Source of the DNA: Penicillium oxalicum
Lineage: Eukaryota; Ascomycota; Eurotiomycetes; Eurotiales; Aspergillaceae
Direction of reading: 5' to 3'
Assembly (NCBI RefSeq): GCF_001723175.1
Contig: NC_064657.1
Span: 1,721,685 to 1,785,684, forward strand
DNA: 64,000 bases
How positions within the stretch are numbered: the first letter of the stretch is position 1; each line of letters opens with the position of its first letter. The translations under genes and the position numbers were made by a program. The notes beneath the pieces are model-generated. The model saw only the letters and a list, made by a program, of their open reading frames with translations. It had not been told where the DNA came from and searched no databases. This document shows positions 1-11,988 of the stretch, one piece after another.

Positions 1-791
1 AGTGCGACGATCGCCGTATGAACAGATCGGAAGTTGCACAATCAGCAGCAAGGCAAATGTGCCACAAGCAAGGTGGCATTGAACCAGGAAAGCTTGGGTT
101 CGCAGCCGACAGATGAACATATCTCAAATCGTCCATCAAAGTTCTCTCTTTGTTTAAAAGTAAAAAGACTTACAGGTGACATGGGGTGCTGGATTGACCA
201 AAGCCATCGATTCTACCCGGGATACGGAGCGATCCAGACCTGGACGCCATGTCACATCGGTTGGGACGGATTCATCGTTCGAGGAAGATGGCTACCGTGT
301 AACATGATGAACGGGCGTGCATGTCTCCACCAGAGCTCCCGGGCTGCAGGATCCGCCACTGGCAGGGCTCAGCCAGGTACAGTACGGCGGTAGGACAAAC
401 CCATTCCCGACCAAGAAGTTGCCTCGGATGTAACTTCAAATCATCGTATTCTTTGCTTGTGAATGCGATCTGTAAGTGGCCGAGATCTGCATCGGAGGTG
501 ATCACCATGAGCATTTCATGCTTGAACGTGGTGGCGGATGCTATCCCCGTCCCGGAGATGGGTATCTGCAGAGGAGGGAGACAGCCTCGCACTTGATGAG
601 GTCGTATCCAGGTGATTGATTACCATTTGATGCGATGCGAGGTCCGACGGGAGATGGAACACCAGGCATTTCCTCAGCAAGAGTGGCTGGATCCGGGGTC
701 GGGTGCTCTATATCTAGCCCGGTCCGCGAGGAGCCCGTAATTGGATCAGGAAAGAGGAATCCAGCGTCTTGACCAGTATACTACATCGAGC
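1..791. other. Upstream region, no gene recognised
   Basis: Only short, mutually overlapping open frames occur here and none resembles a family I know. The last few hundred bases are presumably the 5' region of the regulator that starts at 792. A TTG-initiated extension of that frame to 741 is open, but there is no reason to prefer it to the ATG. Confidence 0.5.
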
Positions 792-2357
792 ATGAATCGA
801 GATATGAACCAAATCCCCCAAAGCGTCAAAGTCCGATCAACCTGCAATGCTTGCCAGCGGGCAAAGATACGTTGCAGCCACGAGCGACCATCATGTCGCC
901 GTTGCGAGAAGCACGGAATGGACTGCGTATACAGTGTTTCGCGGCGGCTGGGACGACCAGCAAAGAAAAAAGCCTCTCGAATGGAGTCAATCCCCTCGGA
1001 CCATGGCTCTTCTTGTGAATCAGCAATTCCCTCGTCAAACGAGATGAAGCCACCGAAAATCCCCACAGAAAAGACTTCTCATCAGATGAAACAGTTGAGA
1101 ACACGTGGGAAAGACCGTCAAAGATGCAAACCCGAAGAGCATTTGGGGGGAAAGACGCGAACCTTATCGGCGATCGAAAGCCAATCAGATATCCTGGGTA
1201 GGTGTGACCGGTCCTTTTTCATCGGCCCACAGGCTGATTATCTGATGACACGGTAATCAGGAGCGCCAAGATTCAGTCGACCGGGTGAGGATCTGGTTCC
1301 GAACTTGATCGCAAGTGGCTCTGTTGGCCATTGGCAGTATAGGGCCACAGAAACACGCTCTGGGGGTAGCTTTGACACATCATCTACGGTTCTTCCGGAT
1401 TCACTGCCTTGCTCGAATGACCTCGTACCACCTTATCTGTCGAGCTTCTACCTCGACGGTGAGACGCAAGGCAATCCCATCTTAGCTGCTTGCATGTACC
1501 TGGGAACAGACTATCGCATCCTGTCTCAAGGTCTGACCTCTGCCACCAATGAATCTCCCATGGTGCCAGAAATCTCTGAGGGTGCTGAACACACCCCATT
1601 GCTTTCAGAACTAGAGCTTGACAGCGGAATGTCGGGTCTTTCAGGGTCATGGAAGTCGAAGCAAGTTCAGTCAAGGTATCGCTCTTCCATGGTCTCGGGG
1701 CGGCCCGGTGAGCTTTGCTGCTACGGTGGAAGCGACAACAGTGCAAGTGGTTCCGTCGACAAATCTATCCCGCTTTATGACGGTGAAACAAGGTCCATGC
1801 TCAGTTGTATCTGCGTGGGCAATGTCCTTGGCCAGCTAGTACAATCGGACGGACGGTCCAGACTTCAGACAGGGCTTCTCGTGGAAGAGTATCGTGCCAT
1901 CCAAGACGAGGTACTAGTCGTGGCGAACACTGTCCTTCAATGTCGAATCTGTTCGCGGTCCGATTACTGGATTCATCTGCTGATGGTTGTCATTCTCACC
2001 ATTGACAATTTTCTTATGAGGCTTGAAAGCATCTCCATCGCTGAAGCAGATGCCGAAATCAATGATTCAATATATGGAGCCGGGAAGGCGGCAAAAATGC
2101 AGAGGCAGAGACCTCTCGCCACAAGCTTCAGAGATGACAGTACTAATATCGGATCGTCATCGACGAGCGCATCGTCGCGGGAATGCGAGACGAATACGCA
2201 CTTGGATCAGCTCTTCATGCTTCTCGCTACAGTTCGTAAAATTCGCGCTCGTCTACAGTTGGTTCTCCCACAGGACTTCTCGACAGGATCGAGTCTCTGG
2301 ATGATCGCAGACGTAGACCGGCGCTTACAACTGTTGATCACGAACACCAAAATTTGA
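792..2357 (+). CDS. AflR-like Zn2Cys6 transcription factor
   Basis: Probable DNA-binding regulator acting in the nucleus. Residues about 18-45 carry the six cysteines of a Zn(II)2Cys6 binuclear cluster with spacing C-x2-C-x6-C-x6-C-x2-C-x6-C, followed by the basic stretch RRLGRPAKKK. The middle is low-complexity Ser/Thr-rich. The C-terminal half has the pattern of AflR-type regulators: paired short cysteine motifs (LSCICVGNVL; LQCRICSRSDYW) followed by hydrophobic helices. Two exons: 792-1197 and 1261-2357. The 63-nt intron (GTAGGT...CAG) removes an in-frame TAA and rejoins phase 1; the product is about 500 aa. Start is the first in-frame ATG. AflR relatives usually control secondary-metabolite clusters, but no synthase, tailoring enzyme or efflux gene of such a cluster lies beside it, so targets are unknown. 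Family call good; AflR subgroup is inference. Confidence 0.82.
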
Positions 2358-3231
2358 ACGAGTTGGAAATCATGCAAGCAAAACTGGCCCCGATACGTTA
2401 CTTGGTTCCAACCAGTTTGTTCTTTGATGGCCAATGATGCTCATGCGAAGTCTCAGCAAAGCCGCGGCGCGGAGGTGGAACCTGCACCGTAGTCGTACCT
2501 CCAGATGCGAGTCATGTCTCTCGATTGGCCTGTGAGTCGGACGCCAATTTTGCAAGATCCCGAAAATGCGAAGCTCCGCGATGCCTGGCGCCATTTATGT
2601 CGAATTTGATCCGTATTGTAAGAGATCAAGCGATTTTTTTTGGATTCATGCAAGCACTCAAACCCGGTTGCCAGGGTACAGGAGACTGAGCGAGGCTCCA
2701 TGGGCATCAAGATCCCATAAAAGTGCTTGACTCGCTGGAAAATCAGCATTGGCTGCGAGATGAGAAAAACCGGGAGTGCGTTTGTATTCTCGACAATCCG
2801 GACAATGCAAAGTTTCATATTGTCAGATTTAGGTGGCAGCAAAGGGAGCAGGCAAGACAGCGATGATGTGGAAAGCTGGCAGAATAGTAATCAATCCTTT
2901 GTCAAAGATACCTCTTTCGACGTCATACACGTCATAATTTTCACATCATTGAGGTACAGATGCTCGTCAATCCCATCCGAATCGATTGATTCTCTACAAG
3001 TTTGGGCTCTCCTCACACCCCAAAAAAAAGAACGGACCCCGCGCATAAGAAACTCCCCCCCAAAATGAGTGAATGCGTCGACGCCTCTCTGATCCGCCGC
3101 CTACTTAGGACGAAGGTCACCACTTTCCTTGCATATGACCCCTGGCGACAGTCGCCCACTATTCAGCCCACTGTAGACCCACGCGGAGCGTCTCCACCTT
3201 CCATGTCGTGCTCTAATTCACACCCCCAGAG
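2358..3231. other. Intergenic, possible coding relic
   Basis: No complete gene seen. On the plus strand two short stretches in different frames read like protein: 2505-2606 (opens MRVMSLDWPV, contains PENAKLRDAW) and about 2717-2860 (contains NQHWLRDEKN and NPDNAKFHIV). They may be remains of one broken gene, but I recognise no family and chance is possible. Confidence 0.25.
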
Positions 3232-4050
3232 ATGGCACTTTCATGGATCATCACGAAAAAGCTGTCACTCAGGATTCGACAACTCTCGCAGCAAGAGGTT
3301 GACCTTGGGTACGGGCTACCTATGATCATCGGAAAATTCTTGTGTCATCTCGAGGGGGACCCGACGCGAGAAGCTTTTCTGCGGATGTATTATCAGATTC
3401 CGATCATTGGCACCGAGGACGCTGACTTGGCCACATTGACTGAACAAATTCGTCCTCGGAAAGTGCCCGGTGAATGTGAGGCATATCGGCGAATGATGAG
3501 TCGAGAGTGCCGCTCCGTCCCACGGTTTTATGGATACAGCCAAAACCAGCAAGAAGGGCATGATTATGTGCCTGGAGGCTTGATTGAGTATCTTGCATGG
3601 GAAAAGGTGCCCGGGGAGCCACTCACGGAGGACTTGTTCTGGAGTTTAGATCGCCGTACACGTGATGATATCCGTGGTCGTTTTCGAGCCGCTTATGAGT
3701 AAGTTCGAGTCTATCAGATCCTTATAGTATATAGAATGAACCGAATCGGTAGCGCGCTAATATACCGACAGAGAGGTAATACAATGTGAAGTCGAGCCAG
3801 ACACGGCCTCGATCTCCAAGATCATCTACAACCAGTCCACAGGTGATGTGTACGTGATAAGCTTTACCCCGGGCCATTTCAAAACGGCTCGCTAACTATT
3901 GATCTGGCTAGTTATATCTCAGGTTTTCGAGGGGCATGGCCGGTTCGTGATGAACTAAATTGGTCGGACACCTTTTATGTCTTATACGGGCTGGCTAAGC
4001 CACACGATGACAGGCACTGGCCCTCCTGCCCGGGGAAATGGGAGTACTAA
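3232..4050 (+). CDS. Small protein-kinase-like protein, degenerate active site
   Basis: Three exons: 3232-3698, 3772-3849 and 3912-4050, with introns of 73 and 62 nt carrying good GTAAGT/GTACGT donors and CAG/TAG acceptors; product about 227 aa. The order of segments resembles the kinase-like proteins common in Eurotiales: an N-lobe-like start with many charged residues, a middle segment (GGLIEYLAWEKVPGEPLTEDLFW) like the hinge and following helix, then IIYNQSTGDVYISGF at the place where kinases have the catalytic loop and DFG. Here the DFG aspartate position reads Ser (SGF) and there is no HRD, so catalysis is doubtful. The N-terminal ATP-binding lysine region is not evident and the protein is shorter than a kinase domain (about 260 aa), suggesting a pseudokinase or a worn gene. 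No informative neighbours. Confidence 0.6.
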
Positions 4051-5090
4051 AGAGATCTAGATTGCTTTCCTTCGTATAGTTGTTCTGAGACTCAACGAAC
4101 ACGCCATCACAATCTCGCTTCTACGTGGCCCTCAAGCTGCAGGTTGTCATTCCTCAAAGGGATCGAAGATAATCACAACTCGTAGTAAAGAAGCCACGCT
4201 CAAAATGGTCAGATATCGGGATCATAGTAAAGTGAGCCTGATGACAAGGGTTGAAGGCCTCGAGCTGCTTCGAAATGCCCTCTATGAATCCGACATCACA
4301 CACATGGTGAAAGAACTAGTGTCCATGTTACTTGCTACAGCCCCAGCGGTGATATACATTTGAAATCGAGGGCCCTCCATGACTCTAGAAAAGAACATTT
4401 CGTCGACAATGGCACTGGTTGACAGGAGATGTTGTACGTCTCTAGAAGAACGCCCGAGTTTCGGGATGAGGCGTGTGAATGAGCTTGCTGATGATATACT
4501 TAAGGCTTGTATCGAGTCAATGGGCAGGTTGAACTTGCGGCGATCGCTTGTTCCACCCTTGTACTTTCATGATCATTAACTGCCTGAATGATTCTCAGGC
4601 ATCAACTGAATGCCGACGAGACGCCTGAGGCGGGCCGAAACCGGATGTGCGCAAGTCACGTCGCTGACTTTCGAGGGTGAAAGCCTCTTACTAGCGGCCA
4701 GCAACTCTCTTGATCGTTGTCTTGCTCGTGGCTGTGCCGGTAGATTGAGTTCCTCGTGGCAGCTACAAAGATGTTTTTCAAACCGTACCGGTAGCTAGGC
4801 GGACAAGGCCTTTTGCACCTCTTTACCTCCGAGCCTGACAACGGTAAGCGGGAAGATCCGGCAATGACAGCATCACGTCTCCACCCGTCGCTGGCGATCG
4901 CAGTGAGTGGATTCGATTCCAAGGTTCTGCCTGGCAAGTTGCTGGATTTGCCGCCCACATCCGGTCGAAGTGCAAGGGGAGCGTGGGGGGAGAAGCACAG
5001 CAAAATGGACGCTGCCCAGCGGCCATTCCCTTTGCCGATTGACGAGGTTCAATTTTCTCTTCCTATCCGCTTCGCTTGCGTCTGGCCTTC
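4051..5090. other. Intergenic region
   Basis: No recognisable gene. A 52-codon ATG frame at 4205-4363 (contains KVSLMTRVEGLELL) and a 66-codon frame at 4379-4579 follow each other but resemble nothing I know. The last part is the 5' flank of the ATG22 gene. Confidence 0.35.
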
Positions 5091-7136
5091 ATGCTCGCGA
5101 CCATCCGCGACGCGTTATCCCCTGCATCTCCGTCCGATGAGGAGGCCTCGACTCGGCCTCCGCGGTATGATGGCGAAGACACCACCCCGACCAGCCCACG
5201 CGAAATCGCGGGCTGGTACTGTTATGGGATTGCAGCCGAAGTGTTCGCCGTCTGCGGTGTTGGTGAGTGAACGATCGTTCGGTTTCAGGGCCGGGCGTGA
5301 AATGCATATCATGGCGACCGACTGACATTGTCCTTGCGCTAGGATCTTTCTTACCACTGACTCTCGAACAATTGGCTCGCGAAAATGGGATCCTACAGAC
5401 AAGTCAGCTACCCTGCTGGGGACCCTCGGCCCCCGAAAATAAGGGCGATGAACAATGCATAGTCAATGTACTCGGCCTCCGAATCACCACCGCGAGCTTT
5501 GCCATGTACACCTTTTCGCTGGCAGTGCTAGTCCAGGCGCTGACGTTGATCTCCTTCAGTGCGCTGGCCGACTATGGTAGGTTTCCAATGACCGATGCAT
5601 CAAAAGAACGAAAAATTCAGAAACTAGAACCCCCCCCCTCTTACCCAAAAAAGTGAGAATGATTCAAAAATGAGAAATCACAGTCGGCTAACCAATGCAA
5701 ATGCCCCCACACAGAACGAAATCGCAAGTCGCTGCTCCTTTCTTTGGCTTGATCGGGTCGGCCACGAGTATGATGTTTATTCTTGTTGCACCTTCAGTTT
5801 TCATATTGGGATCAATCCTCGTAGTGGTTGGAGTCACCTGTCTGGGCTCTTCGTTCGTGGTACTCAATTCGTTCTTACCACTGCTGGTCGCCAACCATCC
5901 GAGTGTACAGCACACCGATGCGGGCCGTGAGGGTAGCGCCAGCGAAGAGATGGCAGATTTGACTCGGGATGATGAGATCAATGGCTGGAACGATTGGGAT
6001 GACAATGACAGCTCGGCGGGGATGCATGCCGACCCCAATCCAACAACAAGTTCCCGTGGTGGACTGAACGGCGCACCGCATGATTCCACCGCCACATCAC
6101 TGCAGCTGTCCACCAAGATATCGGCCAAGGGAGTAGGTCTTGGTTATTGTGCGGCGGTGCTCGTGCAAATCCTCAGTATCGGCATGCTCATTCTGCTCAA
6201 CAAGACTTCACTGCCCAAGAAATCGGGCTCGCTTCCGTTGAGATTTGTTTTGCTTCTGGTGGGCCTTTGGTGGTGCGCTTTCACACTCGTGACTCGTCAG
6301 TGGCTACGGGACCGACCAGGCCCCCCACTGGATACATTTCAGCACTCCAGGGCGGCTCGTTGGCGCGTATGGTTGCGACTGGTCAGCTTTGCGTGGAGAT
6401 CTCTCTGGCAGACTATCACCATCGCCGTGCGTCTGCGAGAAGTGATCGTCTTCCTGGTCGCTTGGTTCCTCCTCTCTGACGCGATGGCGACTGTTTCTGG
6501 AACAGCCATTCTGTTTGCCCGAACGGAGCTTCAGATGAGTACAACCGCGATAGGCTGCTTGTCGGTGACCGTTACCCTCTCAGGTATGGCTGGGGCCTTC
6601 CTCTGGCCGCATGTGTCTCGACGATTTGGACTTGAGCCAAACCATACAATCATGGTGTGTATCGCCCTGTTTGAGATCATTCCACTGTATGGGATGCTGG
6701 CGTATATTCCTTTTGTCAAGAATTGGGGTGTTGTCGGTCTTCAACAGCCATGGGAAATCTTCCCTTTGGGCGTCATCCATGGCATTGTCTCCGGGGTCTC
6801 GCCTCGTACTGTCGTTCTTTCTTTGGCTTGCTGATCCCCCCGGGCAGTGAGGCTGCTTTCTACGCCTTGTATGCGGCGACCGATAAAGGTAGTTCTTTCA
6901 TCGGGCCCGCGATTGTCGGTGTGCTGATCGATGCCACTGGCACCGTGCGTGCGGGATTTTTCTTCATTGCGATTCTGATCGTCTTGCCCATCCCGCTGGT
7001 TTGGATGGTTGACGCGGAGAAAGGTCGCAACCAGGCCCTGAAAATGGCGAGTTCTCTTGTCAAGTCCCACGAGTCACGTCATAAGGACGCCGACGACGGC
7101 ATGGAGGCCGAGGGCTTGCTCAACCACCGGTCGTAG
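5091..7136 (+). CDS. atg22: Autophagy-related protein 22 (vacuolar effluxer), two frameshifts
   Basis: Atg22 family members are vacuolar-membrane MFS-fold proteins that return amino acids to the cytosol after autophagic breakdown. Recognised from the N-terminal [20 protein letters not shown] and [17 protein letters not shown], then [53 protein letters not shown], an acidic cytosolic loop (about 5935-6130), and C-terminal [20 protein letters not shown]. Exons: 5091-5262, 5343-5576 and 5715-7136; introns 80 and 138 nt. Reading from the third exon gives [10 protein letters not shown] then a stop; adding one base to the T run at 5743-5745 restores the family sequence. A second shift lies in the G run near 6793-6796: the frame before ends at 6834, while the true C-terminus ([15 protein letters not shown] onward) is one frame over and ends at 7136. 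With both repaired the length (about 609 aa) fits the family. Either assembly error or a dead gene. Confidence 0.85.
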
Positions 7137-8856
7137 CGGCTCGCTCGAAATGGACGATCTAGAATCAGTCAATGACTGGCATGACTGTTATGACTGCATG
7201 GATTACTTGGGACATAGACGGTAGATGGATCATTTGACGATCGCGACATGAGATCATACAATGTGGATTTGATCATTGGCACATGATCTTTCATAGAATC
7301 ACTTATATGACCTCCTTCCTCAATTGCTCGGAGGCTTCCGTCCAGTTCTCTTCTCATCTCGAAAGATTTAGGTCTAAGGCGTGAACTGTCCTTGGATCCC
7401 ACACGGCGGGTGCTTGCTAATTTAAATTTCGGCTGTAGCCGGCCGTTCAACTTCTTTAAAATTGAGCATCCGGCTGGAAATGGATTGCTTGCGCTTTTAA
7501 ACGCCGGCGGTCATTCCAAGTCTTTGCGGGATCTCTCATCCTGCCCTCGCCTCGTGACCGCACGCTTCCTGAGGATTCCCCATCTGTGCAATTCCTTTCC
7601 ACCTCTTTCCCACACTGTAACATCTGGAGCGGCCGAAGGATCGCCATCCATCTCTTTGGTTGAATTTAAATCAGGCACAGACCATTTATACTGGGGGTTT
7701 GACACAGAAAAGAGATGACTTTCTCGACCAATAACTGGGACTCACTGAGCTTTATCCTTTTCCATCCGCTCGAGTAATCAGAAAAGCTCAATGTACATCC
7801 GACTCACGATGAGTGGCTTCCCTCACTCGCCAACGATTGTCGCTTAGGCAAGTAAGCGGCTAGATCGGTCAAGGAAGGACGTGGGGCTGTCGAGGCGCAA
7901 GAATGTCTGAAGCAGCCGTGGCATTGTTGGACGCAACGAGTCAACACGGAAGAATGGAGACACGTCTGAGACGGCAATGGGATCGGGTGACCTTTCCAAC
8001 CATGCCATGGACATGTCAAGATGACAGTCAGCTGCGAACGAATCTCATCCAACCTACCACGATCCAGTCTTTTTACCCGGTTCTCACGCCACGCGGGTGA
8101 TTTCCATGTGAGCCGGGATGACGCCCGTCGCCGAAGAGGAAAAGCGGAGGATGATCGATTCCATCAATCGAACGACGAGCTGACTGCGCTAGTGCGCTTG
8201 AATACCTGGGGATAACCTGGGGGCCCCTTCAGATCATCGCTTTGTGGATCAAGGAATTTGACCCAATGAAGATGCTTCTCAACCAGACGGTCTCCATAAG
8301 AAGCCTCAAAAGGGTTTGGGCTCGATGATCTTATCAACCCCACCGTCTCGGGTGAATTGAGACCGGGGTTTTCATTGGGAGTCTAGCTTTCTATCGCTGG
8401 TTCGCTGATAGGTGCGAAAACATAGGCGACAAGCCCCATTTTTGATGCAATTAAAGCCCGGTCGAGGTGCTTCTGTCCAAAGGACTCCCCGTGGTCGTCT
8501 GCAATTACTGGCTTGAGATCCTGGCTCTGACCTTGCTTGGTAGACCGACTGAACCAATAGGAAGCGAGCTCATCCATGGCTGTAGCTTCTCCACAGCTCC
8601 CCCAGATTATCCTCCCTCTTTCCCAGACAGGCCCCTCGCCATGGGTTGATTCCTGGATCATGCACCATGCAGTAAGATGGATTGCGGACCGTTGGTATAA
8701 GACAGGGAGGGGGCCCTCTTCCCTCCCCTTGCACAGGCGGCCCGACCGTTTGGCAAGTGAAGTGAAGTATCCTTCATATGAACCACGGAGACTTGGAATT
8801 GGTGTAGGGCACTCCGAAATCGATCATCACGGTCTCATCAAGCCGTGGAAGCAGCC
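7137..8856. other. Intergenic region
   Basis: About 1.7 kb between two plus-strand transporters. Open frames of up to 108 codons (7392-7718, opened by TTG) lack features of a protein family. The right part is the promoter region of the sugar permease; I see no certain operator. Confidence 0.45.
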
Positions 8857-10579
8857 ATGAACCAGACAGAAGCAGCATTGGAGAAGTCGGCCGCCCATCA
8901 TGTGGAGGATCTCCTAGGAGCTGGGGCAATCTTTGAGGCCAGACAGGCCACGGCCGATGAGCATGAACAGTCCCTATGGCAGGCCTTGCGAGCCAATCGC
9001 AAGGCCGTCCTGTGGTCCGTCTTGGTCTCCATGTCGATCATCATGGAGGGATATGATACGATCCTGATGGGCAATTTCTTCGCCTATCCACGTTTCCGGG
9101 AAAAGTACGGGGAATACACTGGAGAGGAACATGGCTGGCAAGTGTCTGCACCTTGGCAGACTGGACTGAGCATGGCCAGTACGGTCGGTTGTATCTTTGG
9201 TGAGTGGGAACAATGCTTCTGGTGTATCGTGTCAATCTACCGCAAGGAACTGGTCGCTCATGCTCTCTCCTTTCATCACAGGTGGGCTTCTCAACGGCTA
9301 CTTTGCCAGCAAGGTCGGCTATCGTAAAGTGATGATGGTCGCGTTGGCCTTTTTAACTGCATTCATCTTCGTCGTCTTTTTCGCCAACTCCGTCGCTGTC
9401 TTGCTCGTGGGTCAGATTCTCTGCGGTCTCTCATGGGGTGTGTTTGCCACCGTCGGACCGGCCTACGCATCCGAGGTTTGCCCGACCAACTTGCGTGGCT
9501 ACCTCACTGTCTACGTCAACATGTGCTGGGCTATCGGTCAACTCATTGCATCCGGTGTCCTCTATGGTCTCGTGGATCGCCCCGACCAGTGGTCTTACCG
9601 TATCCCCTTCGCGTTGCAATGGATCTGGCCGCTTCCCCTGATGGTCGTCTGCTGGCTCGCTCCCGAGAGCCCGTGGTTTTTGGTACGCAAGGACCGTCTG
9701 GAGGAGGCCAAACAAAGCATTCGCCGTCTCGGGGGAGACAAGACCGAGGACCAAATCAATGGGCAACTTGCAATGCTTGTCCATACGACCAAGATCGAGG
9801 CAGAGATCGAAGCGGGTACCTCTTACTGGGATTGTTTCAAGGGAGTCGATTTGCGTCGCACGGAGATTTGCTGCATGGCTTTTGTTGGCCAGATCTTGTC
9901 GGGCAGTACGTTCGCATACTCTCCCACATACTTCTTTGAGCAGGCCGGAATGGACCCGGGCAAGGCGTTCCAGCTCGGTGTGGGCTGTACCGGAGTCGCA
10001 TTTATGGGCACCGCGCTTTCTTGGTGGCTGATCACCTACTGCGGTCGCCGGGCCCTGTACGTTTCCGGCCAGGGCATCCTCTGTGTGTTTCTCTTCCTCA
10101 TCGCCATCATCAATTCGGCTTCCCACACCACCGATGCCATGTGGACACAGGCGTCTTTCTGCTTCCTCTGGCTCTTTGTCTACTCCCTCACCGTGGGTCC
10201 CATCACCTATGCAATTGTCTCGGAGATCTCTTCGGTGCGACTGCGTCCCTTGACCGTCTCCCTGGCACGCTCGGCATACCAGGTGATCAACGTTGTTTCA
10301 CAAGTCCTGGAGCCCTACTTCATGAACCCAACGGCCTGGAATGCATCCGGTAAGACTGGGTTCTTCTGGGGCGCCACTGCTCTGCTGGCATTCATTTGGG
10401 CATTCTTCCGTCTGCCCGAGCCCAAGGACCGCACCTATGCCGAGCTAGATATCCTGTTTGCCACCAAGACCCCTGCCCGAAAGTTCGCAACCACAAAGGT
10501 CGATCTCTACGAGGTTGGCGAGTCTTCTTCGCAGACGGGTCTGGTACAGCGCCAGGCTGTGCAAGAGGTGAAGGAGTAA
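8857..10579 (+). CDS. MFS sugar transporter, maltose/alpha-glucoside permease type
   Basis: Plasma-membrane sugar:proton symporter of the fungal hexose/maltose permease branch. Two exons, 8857-9199 and 9282-10579, joined through an 82-nt intron (GTGAGT...CACAG) in phase 1; product about 546 aa with twelve expected membrane segments. Landmarks: an N-terminal SMSIIMEGYDTILMGNFFAYP, typical of maltose permeases, the sugar-transporter loop GYFASKVGYRKVM, AYASEVCPTNLRGYL, the PESPWFLVRKDR motif after TM6, and the C-terminal FRLPEPKDRTYAELDILF. The ATG at 8857 is preceded by an open GTG frame from 8845; the ATG is preferred. No alpha-glucosidase, amylase or AmyR/MalR-type regulator lies next to it, so it is not part of a visible MAL cluster. 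Substrate is inferred from sequence type only. Confidence 0.9.
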
Positions 10580-11267
10580 CGCTGAGAGAAATTCTTAATG
10601 ATAAAGACGATCAATATGTACCGTTTAAAGCTTCCAATGTCGCTATGATTTAATCTGCCTGTGGAATGTCAACCACAATCTATGAGTCTCGAAGTTCAAT
10701 TCAAAAGGGGTAGAATGTTCTCTCAGTTACTCAATCTTACTGTCTTCTGTCCATTGGAAATTCCTTCAAACGAGGATAGCCATGCATCGTAGCACCACGC
10801 GCAATTTCGAAGCTGACGCGTTTTTTTATAAATACCCTTTATCCGCAGAGAGCTACCTACAAGCGACCACTCCGGGGATGTTACATTTGAACTGCGTGTC
10901 GAATGGTGGCAGGATCATTTTTATTCTCAAGGCCCGATTTATTTGGTCAAATTTGTAGAAAAAGCATAATTAATCGGCCATCCCAGATTTTTTTCCTTTC
11001 ATGTACCATCCAATAACCCTGTCGCCCCTGGCCTGGGTGTTAGATGCTGGAAATCAAGATTCACTGAGTAGCGTGTACGTTGCTTCGTACCTGCGCCAAG
11101 ACATAGACATTCATGCAAGAATTGAACCACACCATGCGTTGTCGGGGGGCTTTAATTTTCCTCGGCATAGCGTACTTGGCAGCCCTGGAGTGCAGCAGGA
11201 TCCAGCACCAAAAAGGGCTATGAGTTCATTCAACCGAGAGTCGAGCACTGTGATTAATCCATGACAT
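10580..11267. other. Intergenic, A+T-rich
   Basis: Contains the 3' flank of the permease and an A+T-rich stretch around 10820-11000. No gene seen. Confidence 0.5.
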
Positions 11268-11988
11268 CTACCACCCCTTCATCTCGTACATAATGTCCCT
11301 GAACATATCCGCAAGTTCTACGCTTGTGATGTTGGAAAGCCTTTTGTATCGCTTCGCGTAGTCTGCCTTTCTGGCTGCCACAAAAGTTGGAAGGTCGGAT
11401 TTGATCTCTTCCAGAAGAATAATCGCAATCATTCCCGGTGCAATAGAGCAATATTTTGCGGTCTTGGTGTGGACATTCGAAAAGGCCATCACGAATTCGA
11501 TCGCACTGGAGAACTGGGAGCGCCTTATTCCCCATAGGGCGAGAATGTTTTTTCTGGCCAGATGGTAGTCTGTCGCGTTCAGGACCTTCTTGAGGGCAAA
11601 GACGTATTCATCAGCAAAGTTACATCGATAGCCCGCAATCTGAATCATGCGGTTGATCTCTTTGGAGATGGACTCTTGCAGCCACATTTGAACCTTCTGA
11701 GAGTGTTCGACCCAGGTATCGGCCTCCAAAGACGTGGTCAGGGGCCTGGTAGAGAAAGCATCAATCAATCTCTGCAGACCCTTGCTTCTCAGTATCTTGG
11801 TAGCATCCTCCAGCCAATCTTCAAAGTCTTGGGGGTCCTCGAGGACGTCTAGTTTGGGAAGGGTAAACTTTTTGGGGGCACCAGTAAGTTGAGTCACATC
11901 ATCTGCGAAGAGGATGCTTGGAGAGACATAATCTGCGTAGTTCTCCCTTGCTGAAGGATATTCGACAAAGCCTGGGGGGGTAAGACAT
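11268..11988 (-). CDS. Retrotransposon gag-like protein, frameshift near N-terminus
   Basis: The minus-strand frame 11897-11268 (about 209 codons) reads like the helical capsid (UBN2/gag) domain of fungal Ty1/copia elements: it opens with a short Pro-rich leader, then LPKLDVLEDPQDFEDWLEDATKIL, a long run of amphipathic helices and ends DMFRDIMYEMKGW. Its frame begins with GTG; the sequence upstream reads convincingly in the same frame (FVEYPSARENYADYVSP), and an ATG with MSYPP at 11988 joins it only if one base is removed from the seven-G run at 11974-11980 (C run on the coding strand). So a one-base expansion has probably broken the N-terminus. No zinc knuckle, protease, integrase or reverse transcriptase follows, so it is either a truncated element or a captured gag-like host gene. 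Confidence 0.55.

Noticed and set aside
7392..7718. 108-codon plus-strand ORF
   Set aside because: TTG start, no domain, no splice continuation, overlaps other frames of similar length.
9431..10126. 231-codon minus-strand ORF
   Set aside because: Antisense shadow inside the sugar permease exon.
792..10579. Secondary-metabolite cluster suggested by the regulator and two transporters
   Set aside because: No synthase or tailoring enzyme; one transporter is ATG22 and the other a sugar permease.
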